A stretch of DNA of 64,000 bases from an uncultured Prevotella sp. (lineage in GTDB: Bacteria > Bacteroidota > Bacteroidia > Bacteroidales > Bacteroidaceae): contig ONYZ01000006.1 in the NCBI GenBank assembly GCA_900322175.1, positions 1-64,000 of the forward strand. Direction: 5' to 3'. The position numbers were made by a program, and so were the translations under genes. Every line of letters begins with the position of its first letter. Position 1 is the stretch's first letter. Shown here piece by piece: positions 1 to 9,274 of the stretch. Below the pieces are notes generated by a model that did not search any database, was not told the origin of the DNA, and saw nothing but the letters and a program-made list of their open reading frames with translations.

Positions 1-579
1 ATCGTTCTGGATGGTTCCTGCCATCTCCTCGAGCTGAGCGCCCTGCTCCAGACCTGCTACGATGTAGAATGCCAGGATAGGCAATACGGCACCGTTCATG
101 GTCATAGATACAGACATCTTATTGAGTGGGATGCCAGAGAAGAGCACCTTCATGTTCTCTTCGTTACAGATACTTACACCAGCCTTACCAACATCGCCTA
201 CTACACGAGCGTTGTCGGGGTCGTAACCACGGTGTGTAGGCAGGTCGAAGGCAACAGAAAGACCCTTCTGACCAGAAGCCAGGTTACGACGATAGAATGC
301 ATTCGACTCCTCAGCAGTAGAGAATCCAGCATACTGACGGATAGTCCACGGACGGAACGGATACATCATCGAATACGGACCACGCAGATAAGGAGGAATA
401 CCGGCTGTGTAGTCAAGGTGCTCCATACCTTCGAGGTCTTCCTTAGTATAAACAGGGCGGACCTCGATGTGCTCGGGGGTCTTCCAGTTTTCTACTATAC
501 CATTGTCTTTAATCCACTTGGCACCATCCTGAGCCTTGATGCCTGCATAGATATCAATATCTTTAAACTGTTTACGCAT
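1..579 (-). CDS. mutB: Methylmalonyl-CoA mutase large subunit, N-terminal part (cut by window edge)
   Basis: The large (alpha) subunit of adenosylcobalamin-dependent methylmalonyl-CoA mutase interconverts succinyl-CoA and methylmalonyl-CoA in the propionate pathway. Only the first 193 codons are visible; the rest, including the C-terminal cobalamin-binding domain, lies beyond position 1. The translation contains [18 protein letters not shown] (about residues 76-93) and [13 protein letters not shown] (111-123), which are hallmarks of the TIM-barrel substrate domain. The start is the ATG at 577-579, 20 bp after the mutA stop, so the two subunits form one minus-strand operon. The identity is clear from the motifs and the mutA neighbour. 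Confidence 0.96.
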   Translation of the reverse strand, partial: MRKQFKDIDIYAGIKAQDGAKWIKDNGIVENWKTPEHIEVRPVYTKEDLEGMEHLDYTAGIPPYLRGPYSMMYPFRPWTIRQYAGFSTAEESNAFYRRNLASGQKGLSVAFDLPTHRGYDPDNARVVGDVGKAGVSICNEENMKVLFSGIPLNKMSVSMTMNGAVLPILAFYIVAGLEQGAQLEEMAGTIQND

Positions 580-599
580 AATTCAAGTCTCCTATATTT

Positions 600-2462
600 T
601 TAGATACCAAGTTTCTGATTATATTCTTTCAAAGTCTCGAGTACATTACACTTAACGTGGATGTAGTTCTCGATGCCGGCAGCCTTAAGATCCTCCATAC
701 AAGCAGGAGCACCAGCTACTACGAACATCGCACGACCATTCAAATACTTAAAGGCAGGAATAGCGTACTCAGCATACTCGTCATCGCTAGAGCAGATGAC
801 GACAATGTCTGCCTTAGCCTCGAGAGCAGCATCTACACCCTCTTCGACGGTCTTGAATCCGAGATTGTCAATCACCTTGTATCCTGCACAAGCCAGGAAA
901 TTGCACGAGAACTGTGCACGGGCCTGACGCATAGCGAGATTGCCAATGGTAAGCATGAAGGCTGTGGGAACCTTGGTTTCTTCGGTATGGATGCGAAGAT
1001 CTTCAAAGTCGGCAGCAAGGCGTGTCGTCTCGATAGCTTTGAACGCAACGTTCTCTTCGCCCTGATGGTGCACGCCACCACAACCACACTGATGCTTGTA
1101 GGCGCGCTTGCCCTCACTCTTCTCGGTGAAGTTAGGGAACTGGTTGGTACCAAGCAGGAACTCCTTTCGCTTGGCAGCATCGCCATGACGCTTAACGTTG
1201 GTTGCATTGATATCATCCTGGATGGTACCAGCCTTGATGGCAGCCAGGAATCCACCCTCATCCTCTACCTTCAGGAATATCTTCCAAGCCTCCTGAGCCA
1301 GAGCATCAGTGAGGTGCTCGATGTAGTAAGAACCTGCAGAAGGATCGACGATACGGTCGAAATGACTTTCCTCCTTAATCAGCAACTGCTGGTTGCGAGC
1401 AATACGCTCAGAGAAGTCGGTAGCCTCCTCGTAAGGAGTATCGAACGGTGTTACAACCATAGAGTGAACACTACCCAGAGCAGCACTCATAGCTTCGGTC
1501 TGCGAACGGAGCAGATTAACATAACTATCGAATACAGTCTGGTTGTAAGTAGAGGTTGTTGCATTGATTATCATCTTGCAAGCGCAGTCGCACTTAGGCT
1601 CATACTGCTTAACGATCTGAGCCCAAAGCAAACGGGCAGCACGGAACTTAGCTATCTCCATGAAGTAGTTCTCGCTGACACCCATATTGAACTTGATGCT
1701 CTTAGCAGCAAGGTCGGCATCAACACCTGCATCTGTCAACAACTGCAGGTACTCGTTACCCCAAGCAAGTGCATAGCCCAACTCCTGAACGATATAGGCA
1801 CCAGCATTATTGAGTGCATCGCTATGTACGGTAATACTACGGAAGTTAGGATACTCCTTGAGCGATTCGGCCAACTTAGGTCCAAATGCGAGCACAGGAG
1901 ATACATCCTTACCCTTAAGAGCCATTTTCTTCATTGGGTCCCACTCGATGGAGCCAACAATCTTTTCATTGTCATACCCCTTCTTCTGCCAATAGGCTTT
2001 CAGTATCTCAGCCAGTTCAAGCGAATGACGCTGACAGGTAGAGAAGTTAACCTCGACACACTCGCAATAAATGCCTTCGAGCAGAGTCTCGACGGTATCC
2101 AACGACACGAGCTTACCTGGAATATGGAATCCCAGCGAGTCGATACCTTTGTTAAGAATGTCGAGAGCCTTTGCATTGGCGGCCTTTGGGTCGCTGGCCT
2201 CGATATTCTGACGTACGTACCACTCGTTAGAGTCCTTCTTGTTTCCACGTACGAATGGGAACTCACCAGGAAGAGCATCGGGTGTTTTCAAGTTCGCCAG
2301 GTCTTCACGGCGATAGAAGGGCTGTACATTAAAACCTTCGTTTGTTCTCCATACCAGTCGCTTCTGGAAGTCGGCACCTTTCAGGTCGACCTCAATCTTG
2401 TCGAGCCACTCTTGAGTGGTTGGTGCAGCGAACTCGGTAAAGAGTTTTTCTTTGTTTGCCAT
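600..2462 (-). CDS. mutA: Methylmalonyl-CoA mutase small subunit
   Basis: The small (beta) subunit of methylmalonyl-CoA mutase forms a heterodimer with MutB. The 620-residue protein starts MANKEKLFTEF at 2462. An upstream in-frame extension to 2540 is rejected because a likely -7 promoter element (2517-2524) lies inside it. The N-terminal half keeps a degenerate TIM-barrel, and the C-terminal domain (about residues 485-620) is flavodoxin-like. I do not see the DxHxxG cobalamin-ligand motif there, as expected for the small subunit, which does not bind B12. A Cys/His-rich loop (HQCGCGGVHH, about residues 460-470) sits between the domains. It is first in the operon, with mutB 20 bp downstream. 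Confidence 0.95.
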   Translation of the reverse strand: MANKEKLFTEFAAPTTQEWLDKIEVDLKGADFQKRLVWRTNEGFNVQPFYRREDLANLKTPDALPGEFPFVRGNKKDSNEWYVRQNIEASDPKAANAKALDILNKGIDSLGFHIPGKLVSLDTVETLLEGIYCECVEVNFSTCQRHSLELAEILKAYWQKKGYDNEKIVGSIEWDPMKKMALKGKDVSPVLAFGPKLAESLKEYPNFRSITVHSDALNNAGAYIVQELGYALAWGNEYLQLLTDAGVDADLAAKSIKFNMGVSENYFMEIAKFRAARLLWAQIVKQYEPKCDCACKMIINATTSTYNQTVFDSYVNLLRSQTEAMSAALGSVHSMVVTPFDTPYEEATDFSERIARNQQLLIKEESHFDRIVDPSAGSYYIEHLTDALAQEAWKIFLKVEDEGGFLAAIKAGTIQDDINATNVKRHGDAAKRKEFLLGTNQFPNFTEKSEGKRAYKHQCGCGGVHHQGEENVAFKAIETTRLAADFEDLRIHTEETKVPTAFMLTIGNLAMRQARAQFSCNFLACAGYKVIDNLGFKTVEEGVDAALEAKADIVVICSSDDEYAEYAIPAFKYLNGRAMFVVAGAPACMEDLKAAGIENYIHVKCNVLETLKEYNQKLGI

Positions 2463-2516
2463 AGATTCTTTACGTTTATTATATAAGTTATGTTTTAATT
2501 TTGCACTATCAGCGTA

Positions 2517-2524
2517 CAAATTTA
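2517..2524 (-). promoter_or_regulatory. Putative -7 promoter element for mutA-mutB
   Basis: On the minus strand this reads TAAATTTG, which fits the Bacteroidota -7 consensus TAnnTTTG. It lies about 55 nt upstream of the mutA ATG. A good -33 TTTG at the usual 19-21 nt spacing is not clear; the nearest TTTG is about 13 nt away. Confidence 0.42.
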
Positions 2525-2629
2525 CAACTTTTTTGGTCAAAAAGGCGTTTTGAAGTGTGAAAGAAATAAAAAAATATCATTTATACGAAAAATGATGCAC
2601 AAAAATGCTGAAGATGAGCATTTTTTGAG

Positions 2630-2637
2630 TAACTTTG
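2630..2637 (+). promoter_or_regulatory. Putative -7 promoter element for the transporter/decarboxylase cluster
   Basis: TAACTTTG matches TAnnTTTG exactly and is followed by CAC, a common context in this group. It lies 50 nt before the ATG at 2688. The -33 element is weak. It is divergent from the mutAB promoter about 110 bp away. Confidence 0.55.
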
Positions 2638-2687
2638 CACTCAAAATTTGAGAAGTTATAAAGAATAGGTATTATTTAGTATTATTT

Positions 2688-4379
2688 ATGGAATCATTTC
2701 AGTGGTTAAAGGACCTTTTTACAACAACTGACTCGGTGGCACATATTGTGCTGCTCTATGCTATTGTGATAGCAATCGGAGTCTATTTAGGAAAAATTAA
2801 GTTATTTGGTGTTTCACTGGGTGTAACCTTTGTACTTTTCGCCGGTATTCTAGCCGGACACATCGGTTTTACAGCCCCTACCCCAATTCTGACATTCATA
2901 CAGGATTTCGGACTTATCCTGTTTGTATTCATGATTGGTCTGCAGGTAGGTCCTGGATTCTTTGAAAGCTTTGGAACACAAGGTATCAAGCTTAACGGAG
3001 TAGCAGCGAGTGCTATCCTCCTTAACATTCTGGTGATGTTTGCTTGCTACTACATCTTCTTCGACACTAGTAACGTAACCAATCTGCCAATGATGGTTGG
3101 TACTCTGTATGGTGCCGTGACTAACACACCTGGACTTGGTGCTGCCAACGAAGCTCTATCTACAGTATTCGGAAGCAACGCTCCACAGATCGCATCGGCC
3201 TATGCTTGCGCATATCCTCTGGGTGTGCTCGGTATCATCGGCGCTATTATATTAATAAGGTATATATGCAAGGTTAAGCTTGAGAACGAAGAGCATCAGC
3301 TGGAGGCTATGGATGAGACTAATGCCAACAAGAAGCCTTACAAGATGCACCTTGAGGTTACTAACAAATACCTGGAGGGAAAGACTCTGCTGCAGGTGCA
3401 CGACTTTCTGAACCGCGACTTTGTGGTATCACGACTGGTGCACGAGGGCGAGTTGTTTATCCCTAACAAAGATACATTATTCCATCTGGGAGATCAGATG
3501 CTTATCGTATGCGCAGAGGCTGATCAGGAGGCTATCACTGCCTTTATCGGTCCAAAGCTCGACATCGACTTTGAGCAGCAGGATCAGCCCATGGTATCAA
3601 AGCGTATCGTTATCACCAATCCTAAGGTAAACGGTAAAACACTGGCATCGCTCCACTTCTCAAGTGTACACGGCGTGAACGTAACTCGTGTGACACGTCA
3701 TGGAATGGACATCTTTGCATCGCCAACACTGCCACTGCAGGTGGGCGACCGTATCATGGTAGTTGGTCCCGAGGATGCTGTTGACAACGTAGCCAACAAG
3801 ATGGGTAACTCTATCCGCCGTCTGGATGCACCTAATATCGCAACAATCTTCGTAGGTATCTTTATCGGTCTTATCTTCGGAATGTTCCCAGTAGCAATTC
3901 CTGGTATGCCAGTACCTGTAAAGCTTGGTCTGGCAGGCGGTCCGCTGATTATCGCAATCCTTATCGGCCGCTACGGCTACAAGATACATCTGGTGACCTA
4001 CACCACCACATCGGCCAACATGATGCTGCGCGAGATTGGTCTAGTACTCTTCCTTGCATCGGTAGGTATCAAGGCAGGAGCAGGATTCTTTGAGACTGTG
4101 GTTCAGGGTGACGGACTGCTCTATGTACTGACAGGTTTTCTAATCACTATTATCCCAATCCTGATTGTAGGTCCTATCGCACGATGGAAGTTTGGTTTCA
4201 ACTACTTCACACTAGCAGGTATGATAGCCGGTACATACACTGACCCCCCTGCACTGGCTTACGCCAACAGTATCTGTTCGAAGGAGGCACCTGCACTGGG
4301 ATACTCAACGGTTTATCCTCTGGCAATGTTCCTGAGAATATTTACTGCGCAGATAGTTGTCTTGTTCTTCTGCGGCTAA
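2688..4379 (+). CDS. AspT/YidE-family anion antiporter with two RCK_C domains
   Basis: Membrane transporter of the aspartate:alanine exchanger (AAE) family, 563 residues, the usual length. Two halves of hydrophobic helices (about residues 15-195 and 385-563) flank a soluble centre (about 205-380) holding two RCK_C (TrkA-C) domains, the first starting near [13 protein letters not shown]. The first half contains the family-typical [15 protein letters not shown], echoed in the second half by [15 protein letters not shown], so the internal duplication is visible. Family members exchange dicarboxylates or amino acids. Its place just before a sodium-pumping decarboxylase cluster suggests C4-dicarboxylate or related traffic, but the substrate is inferred. 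A hairpin spans its stop codon. Confidence 0.88.
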   Translation: MESFQWLKDLFTTTDSVAHIVLLYAIVIAIGVYLGKIKLFGVSLGVTFVLFAGILAGHIGFTAPTPILTFIQDFGLILFVFMIGLQVGPGFFESFGTQGIKLNGVAASAILLNILVMFACYYIFFDTSNVTNLPMMVGTLYGAVTNTPGLGAANEALSTVFGSNAPQIASAYACAYPLGVLGIIGAIILIRYICKVKLENEEHQLEAMDETNANKKPYKMHLEVTNKYLEGKTLLQVHDFLNRDFVVSRLVHEGELFIPNKDTLFHLGDQMLIVCAEADQEAITAFIGPKLDIDFEQQDQPMVSKRIVITNPKVNGKTLASLHFSSVHGVNVTRVTRHGMDIFASPTLPLQVGDRIMVVGPEDAVDNVANKMGNSIRRLDAPNIATIFVGIFIGLIFGMFPVAIPGMPVPVKLGLAGGPLIIAILIGRYGYKIHLVTYTTTSANMMLREIGLVLFLASVGIKAGAGFFETVVQGDGLLYVLTGFLITIIPILIVGPIARWKFGFNYFTLAGMIAGTYTDPPALAYANSICSKEAPALGYSTVYPLAMFLRIFTAQIVVLFFCG

Positions 4380-4387
4380 TGCCGCAG
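4370..4387 (+). other. Short hairpin across the transporter stop codon
   Basis: CTGCGGC-taat-GCCGCAG is a perfect 7-bp inverted repeat whose loop holds the TAA stop. No T-run follows, so it is not a standard intrinsic terminator. It may stabilise or help process the mRNA between the transporter and the decarboxylase genes. Confidence 0.45.
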
Positions 4388-4453
4388 CAAGAAAAAGATA
4401 TACTTGCAATACTAGAAACTTTATGATTATATAATAATACACCAACAAACAAA

Positions 4454-5479
4454 ATGAAAAGAACCAAGATCCTGCTAAGCGGTCTATTGCTGGTAAGCAC
4501 CTCGGCGATGATGGCACAAGGAGCCAGAAACATTCGCATAAACGAGGTACTGACCAACAATACTGCCAGCATTCAGGACGACTACGGACAGTGCCACGCA
4601 TGGATTGAGTTGGAGAACACGTCGTTCACCACCTACAATGTGCGTGGTATGTATTTTACTACAGACAAGTCTGTACTCGATTCACAGATGAGTGTTCCCG
4701 AGCGCATAAAGCGCATGAGCGTAATCCCTAATGGTGATCCTCGTACGCAGATTGGCGGGCGTCAGCACTTAATCTTCTACTGCAACTCTAACCCTGCACA
4801 GAGTAAGTTGCATCTGTCTCTCAACGTTCCTATGTCGGAGCCCCTCTGGCTGGGATTCTTCAATGGCAATGCCACTGAACTTATCGACTCAGTAAGCATT
4901 CCTGTACTAGCTGCTGATCAGAGCTATGCACGTATGACTGCCAACACATGGAGTGTAAAATCGGCAGAGAACGTGACACCTGGCATAGAGAACTTCATCA
5001 AGACCGATGAGACAAAGGATGCCAAGCTTAAGCGCGAAGATCCACACGGATTCGGTATCACTCTGCTTGCCATGGGTATCGTATTCTTCTGTTTGGCAGT
5101 ACTGTTCCTGTTCTTCTGGGTTTTCGGTCTCATCATGCGCAACATTGAGATGGCTAAGAAGGTGGTTAACACCCAACCTATCAAACCTATCACTAAGACC
5201 GTTGAGGTTACCCACGATCTTGCTCATGCTACAGGCAACATACTGCAGGACGGACTGAAGACAAAGGGTATCGATAAGGAGGTCTACATCGCAGTAATCT
5301 CGATGGCACTCAAACAGTATCAGGACGATGTACACGATGTAGAAAGCGGTATCATCACCATCAAGGCACGAGAAACAGGCTGGGCAGACGAAGGCAGTCA
5401 AATGACACACTTCTCGAAGCCAGTAATCCCAACAATGCATAACGCACCCAAAATACCAACAACCCCAGAAATCCATTGA
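4454..5479 (+). CDS. oadG: Decarboxylase sodium pump gamma subunit fused to a lamin-tail domain
   Basis: Gamma subunit (OadG/MmdC type) of a membrane sodium-translocating decarboxylase. In 341 residues it carries a signal peptide (1-22, ending MMAQG), a lamin-tail-like beta domain (about 26-165, with INEVLTNN and CHAWIELEN as in LTD folds), one transmembrane helix (about 200-228) and a cytoplasmic tail that continues past residue 230. Classical OadG proteins are about 80-100 residues and lack the exported domain, so this is the enlarged version. It sits directly before the biotin carrier (5-bp gap) and the beta subunit. The periplasmic domain probably contacts the envelope or peptidoglycan, which is inference. 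Identity rests on the single helix, the tail and the operon position. Confidence 0.85.
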   Translation: MKRTKILLSGLLLVSTSAMMAQGARNIRINEVLTNNTASIQDDYGQCHAWIELENTSFTTYNVRGMYFTTDKSVLDSQMSVPERIKRMSVIPNGDPRTQIGGRQHLIFYCNSNPAQSKLHLSLNVPMSEPLWLGFFNGNATELIDSVSIPVLAADQSYARMTANTWSVKSAENVTPGIENFIKTDETKDAKLKREDPHGFGITLLAMGIVFFCLAVLFLFFWVFGLIMRNIEMAKKVVNTQPIKPITKTVEVTHDLAHATGNILQDGLKTKGIDKEVYIAVISMALKQYQDDVHDVESGIITIKARETGWADEGSQMTHFSKPVIPTMHNAPKIPTTPEIH

Positions 5480-5484
5480 ACATT

Positions 5485-5937
5485 ATGAATAAGTATCAAT
5501 ATAAAGTACAAGGCGTAGATTACGACGTAGAGATAGAAGAAGTAGAGGGCAACGTTGCCAAAGTGGTAGTGAATGGAGTTCGCTTCGACGTTGAACTGAA
5601 GCAGCCCATCAACCCGACAAGCACTCTGAAGAAGGTGCACGTAGAGGCACCTAAGACGGTGGCACGCCCAGCAGTGACTCCTGCTGCAGCTCCAGCAGCC
5701 GATAAGCCTGCACCAGCAGGAACAGGTTCGGCCATCAAGGCTCCACTACCAGGAACGATCACCGAAGTCAAGGTGAACGTAGGCGACACAGTGAAGCAGG
5801 GCGATGTGGTACTGGTACTCGAGGCTATGAAGATGCAGAACAACATCGAAAGCGAGTATGCAGGAACCGTAACATCCATCACAGTTAAGCCTGGCGAAAG
5901 TGTAATGGAAGGTTCTGTCCTAATGACCATCGGATAA
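5485..5937 (+). CDS. Biotin carboxyl carrier subunit of the decarboxylase
   Basis: A 150-residue biotin/lipoyl-attachment protein. The C-terminal domain (about 82-150) has the biotinylation motif EAMKM with target lysine K116. A Pro/Ala-rich linker (about 58-82) joins it to an N-terminal beta domain (1-45). It carries CO2 on biotin from the carboxyltransferase to the membrane beta subunit. The start is the ATG at 5485; an upstream in-frame TTG at 5476 would overlap the oadG stop. The carboxyltransferase subunit (MmdA type) that normally belongs with it is not next to it here. Confidence 0.93.
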   Translation: MNKYQYKVQGVDYDVEIEEVEGNVAKVVVNGVRFDVELKQPINPTSTLKKVHVEAPKTVARPAVTPAAAPAADKPAPAGTGSAIKAPLPGTITEVKVNVGDTVKQGDVVLVLEAMKMQNNIESEYAGTVTSITVKPGESVMEGSVLMTIG

Positions 5938-5968
5938 TTATCAACTGTCAATTATCAATTATCAATTG
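5935..5968. repeat. AATT-type spacer repeat between biotin carrier and beta subunit genes
   Basis: The whole 36-bp spacer from the biotin carrier stop to the beta-subunit ATG is built from repeats of the form (A)TTATCAATT and TGTCAATT. The same repeat family fills other operon spacers in this window (24103-24140, 28945-28982, 40311-40375, 63945-63970) and occurs in the coding part of rsmF. Confidence 0.7.
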
Positions 5969-5973
5969 GAATT

Positions 5974-7131
5974 ATGGATTTAGGACAGTTTATCATACAG
6001 AACTTTCATGAGTTTCTTACCTATACAGCATTTGCAAATGCAACAGTAGGAAACCTGATAATGATTGCTGTGGGAGCCTTCTTTATCTGGCTCGCCATCA
6101 AGAAAGACTTTGAGCCACTGTTGCTTGTCCCCATCGGACTAGGAATCATTCTTGGCAACATCCCCTTCCGCGCAGATGCAGGACTTGAGATTGGTTTATA
6201 TGAAGACAACTCGGTGCTTAACATCTTCTATCAAGGTGTACGCCAGGGGTGGTATCCACCACTTATTTTCCTAGGCATCGGTGCAATGACTGATTTTACA
6301 GCGCTGCTGGCTAATCCTAAATTGATGCTGATTGGCGCTTCGGCCCAGTTTGGTATCTTTGGCGCCTATATGGTGGCACTAGCCATGGGATTCGAGCCAT
6401 CACAGGCTGCAGGAATCGCCATCATCGGTGGTGCTGACGGTCCTACAGCAATATTCCTTAGCTCAAAGTTGTCACCCAATCTGATGGGTGCTATTGCTGT
6501 GTGTGCTTATAGCTACATGGCATTGGTACCAGTGATACAGCCATTTATCATGCGACTGCTTACAACTAAGAAGGAGCGCGTGATAAAGATGAAGCCTGGA
6601 CGTGAGGTTTCGCAGACTGAACGCATACTATTCCCAATCATCGGACTGTTACTCACTACATTCATCGTGCCTTCGGGTCTGCCCCTGCTGGGAATGCTGT
6701 TCTTTGGCAACCTGCTGAAGGAGAGCGGAAAGACCACACGATTGGCCAAGACTGCTGGTGCAGCACTGAACGATATCGTAGTGATGCTGCTGGGACTGAC
6801 CGTGGGCTGTTCTACACAGGCCAGCGAGTTCCTGACATTCAACACCATCAAGATATTTGCATTAGGAGCTATGGCATTTATGATTGCCACAGCATCGGGT
6901 GTATGTTTTGTTAAGCTTATGAACCTGTTCCTGCCTGAAAGCAAGAAACTTAATCCGCTTATCGGTAATGCTGGTGTAAGTGCAGTGCCGATGGCTGCTC
7001 GCATATCAAACAATTTAGGTCTGGAATACGACCGTCATAACTTCCTGCTGATGCATGCCATGGGTCCTAACGTGGCAGGTGTTATCGGATCTGCTGTAGC
7101 AGCAGGTGCATTATTAGGATTCTTATCATGA
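5974..7131 (+). CDS. oadB: Sodium-translocating decarboxylase beta subunit
   Basis: Integral membrane beta subunit (OadB/MmdB family) that decarboxylates carboxybiotin and couples this to sodium export. At 385 residues it has the usual length. It contains IIGGADGPTAIFLSS (about residues 149-163), the conserved region with the aspartate implicated in sodium movement, and the terminal GPNVAGVIGSAVAAG. Several hydrophobic helices cover the length. With the gamma and biotin subunits just upstream it would form a methylmalonyl-CoA or oxaloacetate decarboxylase; the nearby mutAB genes favour methylmalonyl-CoA (inference). The stop overlaps the start of the next gene (ATGA). Confidence 0.95.
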   Translation: MDLGQFIIQNFHEFLTYTAFANATVGNLIMIAVGAFFIWLAIKKDFEPLLLVPIGLGIILGNIPFRADAGLEIGLYEDNSVLNIFYQGVRQGWYPPLIFLGIGAMTDFTALLANPKLMLIGASAQFGIFGAYMVALAMGFEPSQAAGIAIIGGADGPTAIFLSSKLSPNLMGAIAVCAYSYMALVPVIQPFIMRLLTTKKERVIKMKPGREVSQTERILFPIIGLLLTTFIVPSGLPLLGMLFFGNLLKESGKTTRLAKTAGAALNDIVVMLLGLTVGCSTQASEFLTFNTIKIFALGAMAFMIATASGVCFVKLMNLFLPESKKLNPLIGNAGVSAVPMAARISNNLGLEYDRHNFLLMHAMGPNVAGVIGSAVAAGALLGFLS

Positions 7132-7721
7132 TGAACAGACCCAAGATAGCAATAATCGACCCCAACACTCTATCAGCGTTGGGGTTGAAGGCTATCCTAC
7201 AGAATGTAATGCCGATAATGACGGTTGACACATTCGGATCGGTATCAGAATTGCAAGCTAACGATGCCGACAGCTATTTCCACTATTTCTCAGCAATGGC
7301 AGTAGTACTGGAGAATATGCAATTCTTTACCGAACGCAAACGCAAGACAATAGTACTAACATTATCACTCGACACAATTTCTCAGCTATCAGACTTCCAC
7401 AGTCTGTGCATAAACGTACCCGAGTCGGAGCTAGTACGATCGCTGCTTATGCTGGAACAACACGCACATGGCAGAGGCGAGAATCTACCACCGATGCCAG
7501 CCGTACTGAACAAGAAAATCCTATCCGACAGAGAGATTGAGGTGATGTCGCTGATAGTGCAAGGATATATAAACAAGGAAATTGCCAACAAGCTCAACAT
7601 CGGATTGGCTACGGTCATCACCCATCGAAAGAATATCATGGATAAACTCGGCATGAAGAGTGTGTCAGCACTTACCATCTACGCCGTGATGCATGGCTAC
7701 GTGGATATCAACAAAATCTAG
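7128..7721 (+). CDS. LuxR-type transcription regulator with degenerate receiver
   Basis: A 197-residue NarL/LuxR-type DNA-binding protein. The C-terminal HTH (about 131-192) shows LSDREIEVMSLIVQGYINKE, then NIGLATVITHRKNIMDKLG, both typical of LuxR. The N-terminal 115 residues resemble a receiver fold (RPKIAIIDPN at the first strand), but only one acidic residue (D11) is present and the expected phospho-aspartate position reads VVLEN. It is probably not phosphorylated in the normal way. It overlaps the beta-subunit gene by 4 bp, so it is translationally coupled to the decarboxylase. The target is unknown; a methionine one codon later (7131) could also be the start. Confidence 0.85.
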   Translation: MMNRPKIAIIDPNTLSALGLKAILQNVMPIMTVDTFGSVSELQANDADSYFHYFSAMAVVLENMQFFTERKRKTIVLTLSLDTISQLSDFHSLCINVPESELVRSLLMLEQHAHGRGENLPPMPAVLNKKILSDREIEVMSLIVQGYINKEIANKLNIGLATVITHRKNIMDKLGMKSVSALTIYAVMHGYVDINKI

Positions 7722-7764
7722 CGCAAAGGTTTTCGTGTTTTTTTAAGGATTTAGTGAAGTTAAA

Positions 7765-7796
7765 TTTGGAGGTTTCGTAAAATAACTCTATCTTTG
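7765..7796 (+). promoter_or_regulatory. Promoter of uxaB
   Basis: TTTG (7765-7768), 20 nt, then TATCTTTG (7789-7796) and CACTC: a full Bacteroidota promoter. The uxaB ATG is 36 nt downstream. Confidence 0.8.
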
Positions 7797-7831
7797 CACT
7801 CGCAAATAATAACAATTAAAACAATAAAAAA

Positions 7832-9271
7832 ATGAAACCACTAAACAAACAGTTTGCTCCTAAGAGCGTGATGCCTGAGAAGGTGATTCAGTTTGGCGAA
7901 GGAAACTTCCTCCGCGCATTTGTTGATTGGATTATCTGGAACATGGACCAAAAGACCGATTTCAATGGTTCGGTAGTTGTAGTACAGCCTATTGAGAGAG
8001 GTATGGTAGATTGGCTGAACGCCCAGGACTGTCTGTATCACGTAAATCTGCAGGGACGCGAGAATGGTAAGCCAGTCAACACTCTGGAGCGTATTGACGT
8101 TATCAGTCGCGCACTGAATCCTTACACACAGAACGCAGCATTTATGGCTTTGGCAGATCAGCCTGAGATTCGTTTCGTTATATCAAACACTACCGAGGCT
8201 GGTATAGCCTTCGACCCATCATGCAAACTAGAGGACGCTCCAGCAAGCAGCTATCCCGGCAAACTGGTTCAGCTGTTGTATCGTCGCTATCAGACATTCA
8301 ATGGTGACAAGACCAAGGGACTTATCATCTTCCCATGCGAGCTGATATTCCTGAATGGTCATGTTCTGAAGGATTGCATTTATAAGTATATAGAACTGTG
8401 GAACCTTGGTGACGACTTTAAGAAATGGTTCGAAGAGGCTTGTGGCGTTTATGCTACTCTCGTAGACCGTATCGTTCCAGGATTCCCACGTAATGAGATA
8501 AAGGAAATACAGGAGAAAATATGCTATCGCGACAATCTGGTAGTACAGGCCGAGAACTTCCACCTGTGGGTAATCGAGGCACCAAAGGAGGTCGCACAGG
8601 AGTTCCCTGCAGACAAGGCCGGACTGCACGTACTGTTCGTTCCATCAGAGGAACCATACCACAAGCGTAAGGTTACACTCCTTAATGGTCCTCACACAGT
8701 ATTGAGCCCTGTAGCATTCCTGAGTGGTGTTAACATTGTTCGCGATGCCTGCAACCACGAGGTAATCAGCAAATATATCCACAAAGTTCAGTTCGATGAG
8801 TTGATGCAGACACTCGACCTGCCAATGGAAGAGCTCGAGAAGTTTGCCGGCGATGTGCTGGAGCGTTTCGATAACCCATATGTTGACCATCAGGTAACCA
8901 GCATCATGCTGAACTCATTCCCCAAGTTCCAAGCTCGCGACCTACCCGGAGTGAAGACATATCTGGAGCGCAAGGGCGAACTGCCTAAGGGATTGGTATT
9001 CGGTCTGGCAGCCATCATCACCTACTACAAGGGTGGCAAGCGCGAGGATGGTGTAGAGATTGTGCCTAACGACGACCAGAAGATCATGGACCTGCTGAAG
9101 GAACTTTGGGCTACTGGCGATACACAGAAGGTGGCCGACGGTGTACTAGGTGCCGACTTTATCTGGCAGGAGGATCTGAACAAGATTCCTGGTCTGAACG
9201 CCATGGTGAAGCAGGATCTCGACCTCATCAAGAGCGTAGGTATGCTCGAGGCCGTTAAGAGTATTTTGTAA
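7832..9271 (+). CDS. uxaB: Tagaturonate reductase (altronate oxidoreductase)
   Basis: NADH-dependent reductase of D-tagaturonate to D-altronate in galacturonate (pectin) breakdown; member of the mannitol dehydrogenase superfamily. It is 479 residues, as expected. The N-terminal Rossmann region includes VIQFGEGNFLRAFVDW (about residues 19-34), typical of UxaB. The catalytic-domain segment KRKVTLLNGPHTVLSP (about 278-293) has the Lys and NG-H pattern of the family. It has its own promoter and is not in a visible uronate operon; uxaA and uxaC are not in the window. The stop lies 3 bp before the uvrA start. Confidence 0.93.
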   Translation: MKPLNKQFAPKSVMPEKVIQFGEGNFLRAFVDWIIWNMDQKTDFNGSVVVVQPIERGMVDWLNAQDCLYHVNLQGRENGKPVNTLERIDVISRALNPYTQNAAFMALADQPEIRFVISNTTEAGIAFDPSCKLEDAPASSYPGKLVQLLYRRYQTFNGDKTKGLIIFPCELIFLNGHVLKDCIYKYIELWNLGDDFKKWFEEACGVYATLVDRIVPGFPRNEIKEIQEKICYRDNLVVQAENFHLWVIEAPKEVAQEFPADKAGLHVLFVPSEEPYHKRKVTLLNGPHTVLSPVAFLSGVNIVRDACNHEVISKYIHKVQFDELMQTLDLPMEELEKFAGDVLERFDNPYVDHQVTSIMLNSFPKFQARDLPGVKTYLERKGELPKGLVFGLAAIITYYKGGKREDGVEIVPNDDQKIMDLLKELWATGDTQKVADGVLGADFIWQEDLNKIPGLNAMVKQDLDLIKSVGMLEAVKSIL

Positions 9272-9274
9272 TGA

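Noticed and set aside
657..2486. Long plus-strand open frame opposite mutA (about 609 codons)
   Set aside because: It mirrors a clearly real gene, has no recognisable domain and no promoter or lead-in; long antisense frames are common opposite genes with this codon bias.
2463..2540. Longer N-terminus for mutA
   Set aside because: It would overlap a likely -7 promoter element, and the sequence does not look like a MutA N-terminus.
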